A stretch of DNA of 64,000 bases from Neofusicoccum parvum (Eukaryota; Ascomycota; Dothideomycetes; Botryosphaeriales; Botryosphaeriaceae): positions 1,054,001 through 1,118,000 of the forward strand of contig CP087212.1 of assembly GCA_020912385.1 (NCBI GenBank). The letters run 5' to 3'. This document shows, one piece after another, positions 44,651-56,500 of this stretch (the first letter of the stretch is position 1; each line of letters begins with the position of its first letter). Below the pieces are notes generated by a model, which worked only from the letters and a program-made list of their open reading frames with translations, searched no databases and was not told where the DNA came from. The position numbers and the translations under genes were made by a program.

Positions 44651-47600
44651 GCGGTATAGGGGTGGGAGAAGGTGCGGGTGGATACCGATATTGATTTGGC
44701 TGCCACTGTGCGTTGTGCGGATGGGTTTGGCAGTGCGATGGAGCTGTATGGCGCGCAATGCTAGCAGCGCGGACTCGCTGCACGGAGGATTACATGACTC
44801 CAGCCTGTTCCGGCAACCTTTCGGGTGGGCTCGAGCCATGGCTCTCTCGAGTCTCTTGGAGGGGAGAGAGGGGTTCTGCTGTGCAGAGTGAGCGGTCCTG
44901 GTGTGGTGATGCTGTGTTGGAGAGCCCCGATGTCCGCTTTCGGCTAGTTCCCACAAAGCATATCGCAGCACGTCTTCTTTTCTTCATATCTCTTTTCTCT
45001 CCCATCTCACTCCATCACAAGCCGCATCAGAAACAACGCCATGGACCCGCACCTTGAACCCTTCCCAGGCTTTGTCACGGTCACGGCGTGAGCCTGGGTC
45101 CCAATATGCGCACGCCAGTTGCTGCCGTCACTTACAAAGCTCCGGAGACTACAATGAGACCTAGAGCCATCTCATTTACCGTGGGCTTCCTGTCCCCTTT
45201 CTCCACGGAGCTCTTGAAATTTCAGCTAATGGTTAAGTAAGCATCGAGCGCACGCCGTCTGTGCGGGTTCAAGAGGAGAACCTCCAGGAGGTCAAACTTT
45301 CTCTGCCCTTCCATCCTGCACCGAACGAACAGTGAGTTCCTTCCCCAAACAACATCAGAACTGAGGACCTTTGCGCTGGGAGCAGTCACATGTCGGGCCC
45401 CTGACCAAAATTGGCCCATCCGTTGACTATCTTCCCCACGCGTCACCCGCATTTATGCAGCGAATGTGGGGTCAAAGTCGGCGGGAGAGGGCACCATGAT
45501 TTGGAATGGGAAATCAAAGATTCTAAACAGAGCGGAGAAGAGGGGCTGAGGAGGTAGGAAGGGTTTATGGACAGCTCAATACTCACGTGAAATCCGGCGA
45601 TCGCTTGCATCCCTTGGCGAAAATGGACATATGGACTCCCGTCGATTGCGATGTTCGGCAGATCACCTGAGGCGTCATTGGTGTCCGTGTCCTGATCTGC
45701 GTGTTTCACAGGAATTTGGACTCTGGCAACGCTGCCAACAAAAGCAGCGCCTCCCACCGGGTCCAGACACGCTCGACGGCGCCCGGCAATGACGTTTCCC
45801 GCAGCCTATAGCGTCACCCACATGACAAAGACAACGCCTTCTACATGCAGTTACGATTTTCAGACCCGCGCCGGAACAGCAGTCCGACTGTTCCGCGGGG
45901 TGGGAGCTAACGGAAACATCGGATTACAGACTTTCCGCCTATACTCTTTTCCTCCACATCTCACTCAGTCCGGAGGAGCAGTGCCGAGACTCTGCATCAG
46001 TTCTGCAGATGGCAAACTGAAGCGAGCCGAGGCAGGTCTAGAGCCAGAATATGCTTTGCCCCTGGTAAGCTTTCAGGCGAATAGCTGGGCAGAGCACGCG
46101 GCGGCTCTGCCGACGTCAGGGTATGCACCTCCAGCGACGGCGCGTTTCCGGCTTGGCAGCATGGGTCAGAGATGGAGCAACTTCACGGCACGATGGCGTC
46201 CGGTTGGGCGGGCTGATCGCCGAGGCCCAAAGATTTGAGGATTCCATGCTGGAGGCCGTTTTAAGAACTGGCACCACAGCACCGGAAAGGGGGCGGTACC
46301 TGCTCTCTGGAAAGCGAGGTTGGGCACTGAAGATCGGTCAAGCGCTTTAATGAGCTGACGCCTCTCGGGGAGGCGGGTGCGCAGTGTGCGGCCCAGCGAC
46401 AAGACTCGGCTCGTGTTGCAAGATTTTGACGAGGGCGCAGAAATAGAAAGCTTGCGTGACGGGGCCGGCGGATGAGGCGTGGAAGAGCAGCGCGACGATG
46501 AAGCAGCTTGGCAGATTGTTTGAGGCCGCTCCGGCAGGGAGGGGGAGTCCCGTGCGGATCTGCCGCCACGGTTTCGACAGCGGATCGGCAGCGTATTCCA
46601 ACACCACCTCCTCCGCCAGCAGCTGAGGCAGTGCAGCTCGGACCCACCGTCGCCGCGAAGCCCGACGCGTGTGGTGTTGACCTGCTGCGCGCTACTGGCC
46701 CCCGCGCAACACACCGACGCCCGCCAAGCTGCGCCTGTGGAGCCCGGCAACGCATGAACGCGCAACCAGTCCACGGCCAGCGGAAGCTCTTGGCATCAAA
46801 AGCGTGGCCGCCAAGCCCCGTGCAGTGGTCAGCACGTTTGTTTCGTTCATTTGCCGCCTGCGTCTTCTCCACCCCCTGCTGCATCTCCTGCCCCTTTCGG
46901 CCACCGCGGGAGACCAGCGGAGGCTGATCAGATTACCCGGCCAGGCCATGTGGCAGCGCGGTCCCACCGAAAGAGCACGCCGGCAGCCAGTGCGCCACCG
47001 AAAGGGCTATAGCATTATGATCTCAGTGCCCCAATTTGGCCGCGCGATGCGCTACCGCCTCCGCCACGCCCGCCGCGGGCCTCCGCGCACCGCACCGCGT
47101 CCGTCGAAGCCTGCCGCTCTCGCCTCCGCCGCTCCTCCAGCATGGCTCCAAACCTCGCCCACTGCCTCGCTGACCTAGCGGACGTTTCGAGTCCACCAGA
47201 CGTCTGCTGTAGTCTGCTGTAGCGCCTCCATCTGGCGGCCAGCCTCCCCTTGCGTCCAGCCATTCGCCGCACGTCCACCTGGCTCTCTGTGATCGACACC
47301 CAGCAATGTGTGCCTTATCTCGCCAAGCAGCCAAGTCGCAGAGCCGCTGCTCGTGCGCCACTCCCGGGCAAGGGAAGCTTAGCTGTTCGACACTACATGC
47401 CAGTGCGCGGCCCATGGCCGCCCTCTAGCGTATTCCATGCTTGCTGTCGGGCTCTAGCATGGGCCCGTACAGGGAGATCGCGTCTGGCTGCTCTCCCAAC
47501 CGGAGCCAGGAAGCGTCCAGCAGCCGCCCTTTAAAGGCAGATGGAGTCCGCCTACAGCTGGGGCCCAGCGTCCATCCACCGCCTTCAGCCACCTTTTTCA

Positions 47601-47674
47601 AATCCTAGCCCAGGGTTTTCTTTCGGTCATTGCAGTACCCGGTGACGTCGCTAGGCTCGAGTCAAAGGTACATC
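44651..47674. other. Longest gene-free region in the window
   Basis: About 3 kb without a supported gene. A CT-rich stretch at 44970-45035 leads into an ATG at 45041 with only 16 codons. Open frames from 45.8 to 47.3 kb read as noise. TGACGTCG, close to a CRE, lies at 47643-47650, about 25 nt before the DUF1275 start. Confidence 0.45.
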
Positions 47675-48754
47675 ATGGCCGACGAAATCTCTCCCTCGGC
47701 CTGTCACACGCGCAGGCCGTCGACTGCCACCATGGGCGACTTCGAGAAAGAGAAGTGCCGCACACCTGACTTCGGTATGCACACCAGTCAATACCTCCAG
47801 ACTGCACAGCTAACGGGACACTCAGGTCTCAGCAGAACTGCTACTCCCGCCTCGCTCGAAGCGCAGGATGCCGTGCCGCTGGATCTAGATGTAGAGCTCC
47901 TCACGCTTCCTCCGCTCAAGAGGTGGCGGGCATATCTCAACCAGCAAATTGCAGTCGACACTCTCCTTGAGCTCGAGCTTTACATGCTGAGCTTCGCGAC
48001 CGGTATTCAGGATGCCATGACCTTCGCCTTCTACGGCGTCTTCTGCTCCAAGCAGACCGGGAACCTTGTCACCATTGCACTTTCGGCTCTGGACTCAAAA
48101 GCCGTGGTGCAAACCGAGACTCATATTGCTGTCTCCTTCACTTGCTTTCTTGCTGGAGCTGCTTTGTTTGGACACTTCAACAATTTCATTGGGAAGAAGC
48201 GCCGTGGATGGTTGATCTTTGTCAACGCCTGGCAAACACTGTTGGTCATCGCCGCTTGTGCCATCAGGAAGGTCTCAGTAGACAGGTTCGGGATCCTGGA
48301 TGAAGAGAGCCCCGACCCCTATGCAGTCGCTTCCATCGCCCTTCTCGCATTCGCATCGGGCGGTCAGATTTCGCTCGCGCTCAGCGTTGGCTTGGCCGAG
48401 ATCAACACCACAATGGTATGCTTCCTCAGTACTTATTGGCCGTTATGTTACTAATACCACCGAAAGGTCACTGGTGCAATGGTCATGCTTGCGCACGACA
48501 AGAAGGTTCTCCATAAGCACAACCCCGGCCGCAACCGCAAGCTCTTCTTCATCGGTAGCATCCTCGGCGGCTCCTTTGTCGGTGCTGTAGCCAACCGCTA
48601 CGCTCACTCCGCCCTCTCGCTCCTTCTTGTCTCCATCTGCAAGGTCGTTGTCACCCTCATGTTCCTCTGCAACCGCGGCGTCAACAAAAAGCCCGGATCG
48701 ACCGACACCGCTGAGAGCTCTGTTAGCCTGGCTCAGGTCGTTTGGGGTGATTGA
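47675..48754 (+). CDS. DUF1275 (YoaK-type) membrane protein
   Basis: A multi-pass membrane protein of the DUF1275/UPF0700 family; function is not established, with transport proposed for relatives. Exons 47675-48415 and 48467-48754 are joined by a 51-nt intron with a TTACTAAT branch site, giving 342 aa. ATG 47675 opens MADEISPSACHTRRPSTATM, a disordered cytosolic tail of about 110 residues. Then six likely helices: MLSFATGIQDAMTFAFYGVF with the family word CSKQTGNLVTIALSAL, HIAVSFTCFLAGAALFGHF, GWLIFVNAWQTLLVIAACAI, VASIALLAFASGGQISLALS with INTTMVTGAMV across the splice, LFFIGSILGGSFVGAVANRY, and ALSLLLVSICKVVVTLMFL. The CSKQTGN and VTGAM words are family hallmarks. Confidence 0.9.
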
Positions 48755-50954
48755 GTGAGAAAGACTTGAGGATGTAAGGGTTTGAAACACTGAAGACCAT
48801 GGAGGACGAAGAAGCCTATTGCTGGACCATGTGATCCACAGCTCCTTTGACAATCAAATTGCAGAGAGAAGCTCCAACGTCGCCGCTCCACCTGGCAGGC
48901 ACCAGGAATGCGAGCAGTCAGCCCCATCTTCATTGGCGGCCATCTGTGGATCCGGAATCTCCTTGAAAATGGAGTATAGCGGTGTAAGTGGCTACACGCC
49001 GCACACCATCCTGCCCACTATTTTGCTCAAAGGAGCACCGGAGATGGAGGCAAGTCTCCCGCAAGCCGCCCCAGCTCTTCTGGGGCGGAGCGGTGCGGAT
49101 CTTGTGGATCGCTTATCGATGATATGCACAACTTCTTCAACGGAGTCTTGGAGGCAATGAGGGATTTTTCGTCTGGCGTCACTTACGCCCACATCGCCTA
49201 AACTGGCATGTCTTTTCTTTTCATTATTACTTCCTTGCTCTTATTCTCTTATCTCTCGGTGTTACAAAATAAACGGTGGGCATTCCCTAGCGATCCATTG
49301 ATTTACAGCGCAGGCGTCCGGAACTTTGGTTGTTTGTCTTTAGGGCCTATTAAAAGTCAGCTCATACAGCGCAAATTTTGGGGTTTCTTATGTCTTTGCT
49401 TCACTTCGTCCAATTTGGCTTTCTACTTTACGGCGTTTCTTCTCCTATACCCAAGTTTTCACCCTTGATTCACATTCATTTCGCAAGATATCCCCGAGTC
49501 GTTCAGATGCTTAACTTATTGCTCTATCGAGACGTTCATAGCCGCCCTGATTTTCCTTTCAGGCACTGCTTCAGGAAGAAGAAACAAGAACTGCTGGTCA
49601 TTCTCTTATCTTAAACTGCGCATCAAAATTCCTCTGTGAAACCGAGAGAACAGAAGTTCTCTCTGGGACGTGCTCTAAATCCCATCGTACTGATATCGAA
49701 CAGTGATGTGGATAAACACCCTTTTGGCAAAACCACTCACCCACCCCACGGGACCAACAAAGCAAAGCACTCAATCCGGACGCCCGTCCACCCACCCACG
49801 CACATTAGCCAGCGGAACAAGTCAACCGCGCCCCCCATCCCCCGACCCGGGCGAACCTTCCCCACCCCGTGCTCCCCAAAACGTCCTTTTACCTGCTCGC
49901 TCGCTTCGCTCCGCTTGGCCTGCGTCGTCTCCCGCCTCGGCGCCGCCGTCACGCATCTCTTGGCGAGCTCCACACCCGGCCTTGTCGATTTCTTGGGAGG
50001 CATGTGCTCGGCGGGCGAATCTGCACGCCAACGTATCGCCGCCGTCGTCGAGCAGGTTTCGTGCGTGTGCAACCGGGCGTGCGTCATAGTCGGCGATGGT
50101 TGGTGCACCTTGCTGTCGTAATTTTTCCCTCCTTTCCTTCCTGCCCTTCTCTTCTCTCTCTCTCTTATCTTGCAAGCACCTTGGTGTTGCACGGATCCCT
50201 TCTTGGCGTGGAGCCAGCGCCTGGTGCTTCAGTGCGGGAAGCGAAAATGCCTCGTAGTACATACGGAGGGGTTCTTGGCCCCGCTTAAGCATTGTGTACC
50301 GGTGGGGATTTCTGGCAGCAACGCAACGGGCTGGGATGTTCTGATATCGGGGTTCGGAGCCACGGCTAGTGGTGCTTCACCGGGGCGGGCCGCTGATCGA
50401 CGGGCAATGAGAGAACTTCGGAGCCAAAGAAGAAAAAAAGCTGAGGACCGTCCGATCAAAAAGGGTTACACTTAGCGAGACGTCTGAACAGCAGTGTTAT
50501 TAGGCGGGGGCAGATATCACCGTAGCTTGAGCGATAATTTGTTATCCACATGGCGAAAAGAGCTGCTGTTTACGTGATTTGCATTGCTTCAGTACATCCA
50601 TCCTGTATCATCCTGTCTATCTGCATCCCGAAGCTTCCTAAATATGATCGGATAATCCGGACTTAGGAAAATGCGCCAAGCAGCCGCTGGGGTTGAAAAC
50701 ACCCAAGAGAAAGAACACCCATTTTTGTTGCTGTTTCAAGCAAGCCCCCGACGCCGGTACCCCACCAAAGGGCACACGCATCATGCATGCAGCGTGACTT
50801 GATGCGAGCCCAGTCAATATGCAAAGTAAAATGAAATGTCAATGAAACGGTTCCGCCGTCTTGTTGATAGCAACTGGCGTGTCGAGGTCAAGCCCAGTAG
50901 CTTGAAAGGCTCCGGTGCTTCGAGAACCGGGTTGTGCGGTGTGGTGTTGGGGTA
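48755..50954. other. Long convergent intergenic region
   Basis: About 2.2 kb between two gene 3' ends. No supported gene; T-rich from 49200 to 49600 and GC-richer afterwards. For a convergent pair this is an unusually large gap. Confidence 0.5.
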
Positions 50955-52403
50955 TCAAGCAGTGGCCTCATCGGCCTTAGCCTTCTTCGTATCGTTGCCA
51001 GCCGCATCATCCTCGGCCGCACGCTTCTTCGACTCAACCTCCTTCTTCGGCGCCTCACTGGCCTCCACAATCGGAATGCCCCTGGAGTGATAGTTAGGAT
51101 ACTGTAGTCTCTTCGCGGCATATAGGGATGGGTGACTAACCTGGCATCGACCTTCGGCTTGGGGGCCACCTTCTCCTCGTCGCCCTTAGACTCGCGCTCA
51201 CGGTTGCGGTCACCGCCGCGCCTGTCTCCACGGCCACCGCGGCCACCACGGCCTCCGCGGCCTCCACGACCACGGCCGCCCTTCTGAAACTTATCTCTGG
51301 CCTCCTTCCAGTCGCCGTTGCCAGCCCTGTTGTCCCTGTCGTCGCGACGACCGCCACGCTGGAAGCCGCCACGACCGCGTTGGCCGTTGGCACTGTAGTG
51401 CGGAGGCCGGCTGGGCTGAGCCTTGATTTTTCCATCGGCGATGTCCTTGGCCTTCATCTCGACATACCCCTTCTTGCTCATGATAACCAAATCCTGGCCC
51501 TCGAACTTGGGCTTCGGGTCAAGAGCAAGGAAGCTCTTCTGGGTATCCTCGTCCTCGAACTCGACGAAGACACTGCCCTTAAACTGCTTGTCGGGGAAGG
51601 AGCGGCGAAGGCGGACCGAGTTGAGAGTGCCGTATTGCATGAAGAACTTCTCGATGTTGAACTGGGTCATCTCGTTCTCCTCGCCGAAGCCCTTAGCGTA
51701 GATGCTGCGCGGCTGGGTCTTGTCGTCAATGACGCGGACGTTATTGTCAACGTAGGCGTTGCCGAAGGTCTCCTTGTCGAGCGGGACCTTGCGGCGCACC
51801 TCCTCGTTGTCGGTGATCTCGAGGAAGTCACTCTCCTTGATGGCTTCGAGGACGGCCGAGTAAGGCTGGAAGCGGCGCATGCGGCTGAAACCGTGAATGA
51901 CCTTGAGCGGAATGGGCTTGTTCTCGTAGCCGCAAACCTGGTTCATCAGGTACTTGTCCATGGGCAGATTAGAGTCGGAGAAGTAGAACTCGACCTAGTT
52001 CAAAGTTAGCAGACCGACGATTGGATGAGGTGAGAACAAGGCGCGCGTACCTGCTTACGGATCGCGACAGGGTCGCTAGACTCCTCGCCAACGTAGGTCG
52101 ACTTCTTGTGGAACTTCTGCTGGCCGCGCTGGCCTCTGTGGTCCGTCTTCTCGGAGCTCTTGGAGTCGTTCGCGGCATCGGCGGCTGCAGATGTGAGTTA
52201 GAATGCAGGGCTTGCAATCAGGAGCGCAGAGCCAGCGCAGTGAGCATACAATCATCCTTCTTGGCCTCAGCGGCCTCGCCGGCCTCCTTCACGTCATTCT
52301 TCGCGTCGGTGGGCGTCTCAGTGGGCGCGTCGGCCGTCTGCTCGTTGGTGGGCGCAATGGCGGCGGCGTCGGCCTCAACGGGCTGAGCTTGGTTGTCGGA
52401 CAT
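50955..52403 (-). CDS. La protein homologue (RNA 3'-oligoU chaperone)
   Basis: A nuclear La-type protein that binds UUU-OH ends of RNA polymerase III transcripts such as pre-tRNA. Exons (minus strand) are 52403-52250, 52184-52051, 51994-51141 and 51081-50955, giving 422 aa. The N-terminus is acidic and Ala/Thr-rich. The La motif spans about residues 85-170, with DPVAIRKQ joined to VEFYFSDSNLPMDKYLMNQV across intron 2, then PLKVIHGFSRMRRFQPYSAV. An RRM follows with RSIYAKGFGEE as RNP2-like and KGSVFVEFEDED as RNP1-like. The C-terminal part has an RGG cluster ([17 protein letters not shown]) and a basic tail with SKKRAAEDDAAGNDTKKAKA, a likely nuclear signal. Similar to yeast Lhp1 and fission yeast Sla1, but longer because of the RGG region. 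Confidence 0.94.
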
Positions 52404-52881
52404 CTTGATAGAGTGCGCAGTCGTTGCTTCCAGGCTGAGGGCAGGGGGAGGGTTTTCTGGGCGGAGCGCGGTGCTTCGAGCTGGGGTGCTTTTGACTGGC
52501 GGGGCGAGCGGTTAGAAGTCAAATTCTGGAAGGATGCGTGGGCTTGTGGCTGGGCACGGGTGACTCACAGAGTAGCAGGCTGACGGGAGGCGACGCAGCG
52601 ACCGGCACAGTGGCAGCACCAAGACTGGGGAAGCAAGAGTGAGGAGCAGAGGCAGAGGCAGAGGCTTCGGCGCAGGCAGTGGAGCGCGCAAAGAAACTCA
52701 ATACGCAGGTGGGCGGCCGGGAGCTCGGACCACACCCGCCAAGATTTCGCGCCCGCGGAGCTGACGGCCTCCGATTGGCCCGGCGGCCAGCGCGCGCCGC
52801 AACGACCAAAGTGAAAGTTGAGGTGCGAGCCATCGTCACGCCCATCGCTCCCATCGCCTCCAGCACGCCCCGCCCCCAGCC
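52404..52881. other. Divergent promoter of La and uS4m genes
   Basis: About 480 nt shared by two divergent translation/RNA genes. It includes a CCAAT element on the minus strand (listed). Confidence 0.55.
52774..52778 (-). promoter_or_regulatory. CCAAT box
   Basis: ATTGG on the plus strand (GGCCAATCGG on the minus) lies about 105 nt before the uS4m ATG and 370 nt from the La ATG, a plausible Hap-complex site. Motif only. Confidence 0.35.
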
Positions 52882-54250
52882 ATGCGGAAGCGCTTCCACT
52901 GGCTCAAGAAGCCCGTACGCTCTCCTCCAGCCTCGTTCTCCATTGGCGTCCGCCTGCTCACTCCTGCTAGAAAGTCAGGGCCGACTGGTCCAAGGAAACG
53001 CTCTACAACATCGCCCGCGCGACCGCGCCCAACGTCGCCAGCAAGACCTTCTTCCAGCAGAAATGGAATGCCAAGGCTCTGACCCGCGCCTATCACGGCG
53101 AGCAAATCCGTGAGAAGCAATGGCAGCGCATGTTCCGCCGCACCCTGCCCGCCGTCGCGTCAATGGACCACAGGTACCTCGCCCGCTCCGACGGCAGCGA
53201 ACAGGCCACCGGCCGCGGCGCTGGTGAAGACGAACCCGTCGATGTCACCAAGCGCCGGAAGAACGACATGACTCCCTACATGCACATGACCTTCTATCCG
53301 GTTGAGCGCCGCCTGGACACGGCCATCTGGCGAGCTCTGTTCGCCACGAGTGCCCGCCAGGCCCGCCAGTTCGTTGTCCACGGCTGGGTAAAGGTCAATG
53401 GCAAGAAGGTCCGTCCTCTCCAGCTCCAACATTTGAAGGCTGACATACTGACCTATTTCCGATGCAGATGATCTACCCCGGCTACATGCTGAACCCTGGC
53501 GACATGTTCCAGGTCGACCCAGAGCGCGTTATGTGGGCTACTGGCGCACGCAAAGACGAGAAACGTCAGGTCATTCGCGTCCCAAAGAAGAATAGTAACA
53601 AGCCTGCTTCACGAACTGCCCCGAAGGAAGAACAAATATCGTCCGAGGAGACCAAGGTGGATTCGGACGCAGCAAAGACAGAGACAGAGGCCGCAGCTGC
53701 GGCTGCAGAAGAGGACCTGGAGCCAAACGAGGAGGACGCAAAGAAGACACTGACGTCTTTGATCGAGAGGACGAACGCCATGATGGACGACACCAAGGAG
53801 TTGTCTGCGAAGCGTAAGCAGGATCTCCGCGGTTTCCGTCAGGCCCTCCGCAAAATGCTTTCACGCGCCAAGGGCATCTCCACCACTGTCACCGATGATC
53901 TGGAAGCTCGCCTGGCTGTCATCTCCGACAAGCTCGTCAAGACTCCCAGGCAGGCACAGGTAGCTGCCGATGAGCTTACGGAAGAGCAGGAGGAGCTGCT
54001 TCAGCAAGCGATGGAGAAGATGAGAGAAAACCCCTTCGACGCGAGCAAGCCGTACCTCACTCCCTGGCGTCCTCGTTCCTTCATGTCTGCTTTCGCCTTC
54101 ATCCCTAGGTATCTCGAGGTCAACCAAAACATCTGCGCAGCCGTCTACCTTAGGCATCCGGTGGCAAGACCCGGCCTGGCTGAGGTGCCCACGCCTTTCC
54201 ATTATGAAACCAGCCAGTTGGCCTTCAACTGGTATCTGAGAAGACGGTAA
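52882..54250 (+). CDS. Mitochondrial small ribosomal subunit protein uS4m (Nam9-like)
   Basis: A mitoribosomal S4 protein. Exons 52882-52914 (11 codons, [11 protein letters not shown]), 52971-53408 and 53468-54250 give 417 aa; the second intron uses a GTCCGT donor. After the splice, [20 protein letters not shown] begins the family N-terminal part. The S4 RNA-binding domain is [20 protein letters not shown] with [14 protein letters not shown] joined to [21 protein letters not shown] Glu/Ala-rich charged insert follows ([20 protein letters not shown]), and the C-terminus ends in [20 protein letters not shown] and [12 protein letters not shown]. The C-terminal part resembles other fungal mitochondrial S4 proteins. 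It is divergently paired with the La gene. Identity is strong. Confidence 0.9.
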
Positions 54251-54589
54251 ACAAAAAGGGATTGTAGTGCTTGTGGGATCTGGTCATATGAAGCGTCATG
54301 TAGAACAAGAAAGCGCATGAATGGTTGGGAGGGTCTATATCATTGTACATTATTGTGAACGACATTTAGGGAGTCAAGGTCAGTCGCATTTCCCACTTCA
54401 ATACAGTCGCCTGTGAAAATCTTGATCCGCTCAACTCCGTAGCCGCCAAAGTTGTTCAGTGAGCCTGAGGTCCTATTTGGTAACATGTTCATTTAATCTT
54501 GCATTACATTATCTCCACGGCCTATGTATCAACTCGTCAATCATCCTAGTATCCAAGTCAAATAAAACCCAAAGCACACTAGCCCCCCT
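54251..54589. other. Convergent intergenic region
   Basis: About 340 nt holding the 3' ends of uS4m and the chitin-binding protein gene. Nothing else seen. Confidence 0.55.
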
Positions 54590-55724
54590 CTACACCGTCC
54601 TCTTCCCTGAGCACGCCCCCCACGACGGCTGGCACCAGTTGGCGCTCCCGCAAAAGTCCTCGCCGACGCCGCAGAAGTTGCTCCCGCTGCAGCACAGCCC
54701 GGCCGCGCACCTCCTGTTCACGATGGGCCCGCACGTCTCGCCGTCGCGGGCGTCGGGGCCCGGCGCGCCGGTGGGCCTGGCCGGCTTGCTCACGCCGTCG
54801 ACGCCGCACTTGCCGAAGCCCGCCTGGCAGCCGGCCCCGCAGTAGCCCGCGGCGTCCTGGATGTCGTTCTTGGGCCCGCAGTGGCCCGCCGACGAGCAGC
54901 ACCGGTAGAAGTACCCGCCGATCCCGGCGCCCGGGCACGACACGCCGCCGCCGGCCGCGGAGCTGCCGCAGACGTCGATGTTGGGGACGGTGGTGGCGTA
55001 TGTGGGCGTGGCGGTGGCGGAGGCGGTTTTCGTGGTCGTGGTCAGGGATGGCGAGGCGTTTGCCTTGCTCTGAGGGTTGTTATCGTCAGGCGGGCGGCGG
55101 GCAAACAGGCAAGCAAAGGTATAGCCGAAAGCAAACCTACCGCGCAGCTGGAGCCTGGGCCGGAGAACTTGCTTTGGCAGGTGGCTGGGTCGCAGTACGC
55201 GGCGCCGGTATCACACTAAGAAACCAGTAATCAGTCATTCTTCCTCGATTATTTTTTTTCTCGTTTTTTTTAAGAGGCAGTGGTGACACATTGACATGTT
55301 CGCCGACTGTTTTGCTGTATGCATGCAACGCTGGCTGCAGGCAGCCCCGATGCGGTTCCATTTTGCCGAGAGACAGATGCTCGTGGTGCATCTTGAAGGA
55401 ACGTTACACAGCAGCAGTAGAGATAAGCCTGGTACCGTTGGATATCCAGCTCGAGCCGGCCATCACGGCTGGGAAAAAAAAGCAATGATATGACGGACGC
55501 CTGAATGGACCGAGAATAGGAAAGTCTCAACTCACCCATCCATATTGGCTGCCTGAGGAGGGGCGTTAGTCGGAGCAGGTGAAGAATGTGAACATGCAAA
55601 TAGAGGGGGGCTTACAACAAGAGTTGGCGGCGCAGACCTGGTTACTGTACTTCGGGCCACAGTTCTGACAGGAACCGGCAGCGACGAACAGCAGTGGCAC
55701 GAGGAGAGAAGTGAGGAAGTGCAT
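54590..55724 (-). CDS. Secreted chitin-binding protein with three hevein-like domains
   Basis: A small secreted cysteine-rich lectin-type protein (CBM18/ChtBD1). Exons (minus strand) are 55724-55616, 55552-55536 (17 nt), 55215-55141 and 55069-54590, giving 226 aa. The signal peptide is MHFLTSLLVPLLFVAAGSC; an in-frame ATG at 55751 is possible. Domain 1 forms across three exons: CGPKYSNQVCAANSCC, then SQYGW from the micro-exon, then CDTGAAYCDPATCQSKFSG. A Thr/Ala linker (TTTTKTASATATPTYATT) follows. Domain 2 is divergent (FYRCCSSAGHCG, YCGAGCQAGFGKC). Domain 3 is CGPIVNRRCAAGLCC, SGSNFCGVGEDFCG, NWCQPSWGAC. Such proteins bind chitin and can protect hyphae from host chitinases, a known role of relatives, not shown here. 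Confidence 0.88.
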
Positions 55725-56500
55725 TATGGTTGGTAGGGAGAATGTGAGCAAACTTCACCACAGCATGGAAGGCAGAGAGACGGCAGCCGGACTATATAAT
55801 CGCGCGCGTTTGAGAAGCTGTCTGCTCCGTTCAGCAGCGTCTTGGCAAGCGTGCACCTTGCAGGGGCACATACACACAGTGGAGAAACGGAAAAGCAACG
55901 CTGGGTGTCCGAAGCGCCATTCTTCTCGTATTTTTTTAGGGTTGCGGCCTGGGTGCCTGCGAGAGTTGACCGCTGGTTCGTCCGTCCCTGGTCCCTGGAG
56001 GCTGGGGATGGACGATCACCCTGCTCGGCGGCTACGAGTACGGGTGCAGGATGGGCCGACCCAAGACAGCTCTGCTTCCGGTGTTGGCGGGAGATCGACG
56101 GTCAAGCCGATCCATAGATGCTACTATTTTGATTGATGGGCGGCTGCGGCTGAGAAGCCTCCTATTTGTCGCTCGTATGATGTGTCCGGTGTGGTTTTGC
56201 TCGCGTGATTCCTGACCCTGGCGCCTAACCATCCTCACTCGACTCCCGCAGCGTTGGAGCGTCGCGTTGATGGACCAAATGCCAGTGGCGGGCAAGAGGA
56301 GAATTTAGGCGGCCGAGATTGTGAAATGAAGTGAAGTGGCGTTGGAGGCCCCCAACTACCCCGCCATGGATCCCGCGAATCTTGCCTCGGTCTGGAAGTG
56401 CCCGAAATGTTTTCTTCGCAATCAGTTCTTATCTCACCTACGTTTTCACTGATCGTCTCTCTCCTTTTGCAGGTATCCAAACCAAAGCAAGCAGCTCATC
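55725..56500. other. Divergent intergenic region
   Basis: About 775 nt between the chitin-binding gene and the esterase gene. It holds a TATA box for the former (listed). Short open frames read as noise. Confidence 0.55.
55793..55798 (-). promoter_or_regulatory. TATA box of the chitin-binding protein gene
   Basis: TATATA on the minus strand lies about 70 nt before the ATG at 55724, typical core promoter spacing and consistent with an inducible gene. Confidence 0.5.

Noticed and set aside
45041..45091. Mini-frame of 16 codons after a CT-rich leader
   Set aside because: Too short, and no donor site giving a continuation was found; kept only as an observation.
45789..46238. 149-codon plus-strand frame in the 3-kb gap
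   Set aside because: Mixed composition without motifs, no plausible promoter, and no splicing signals.
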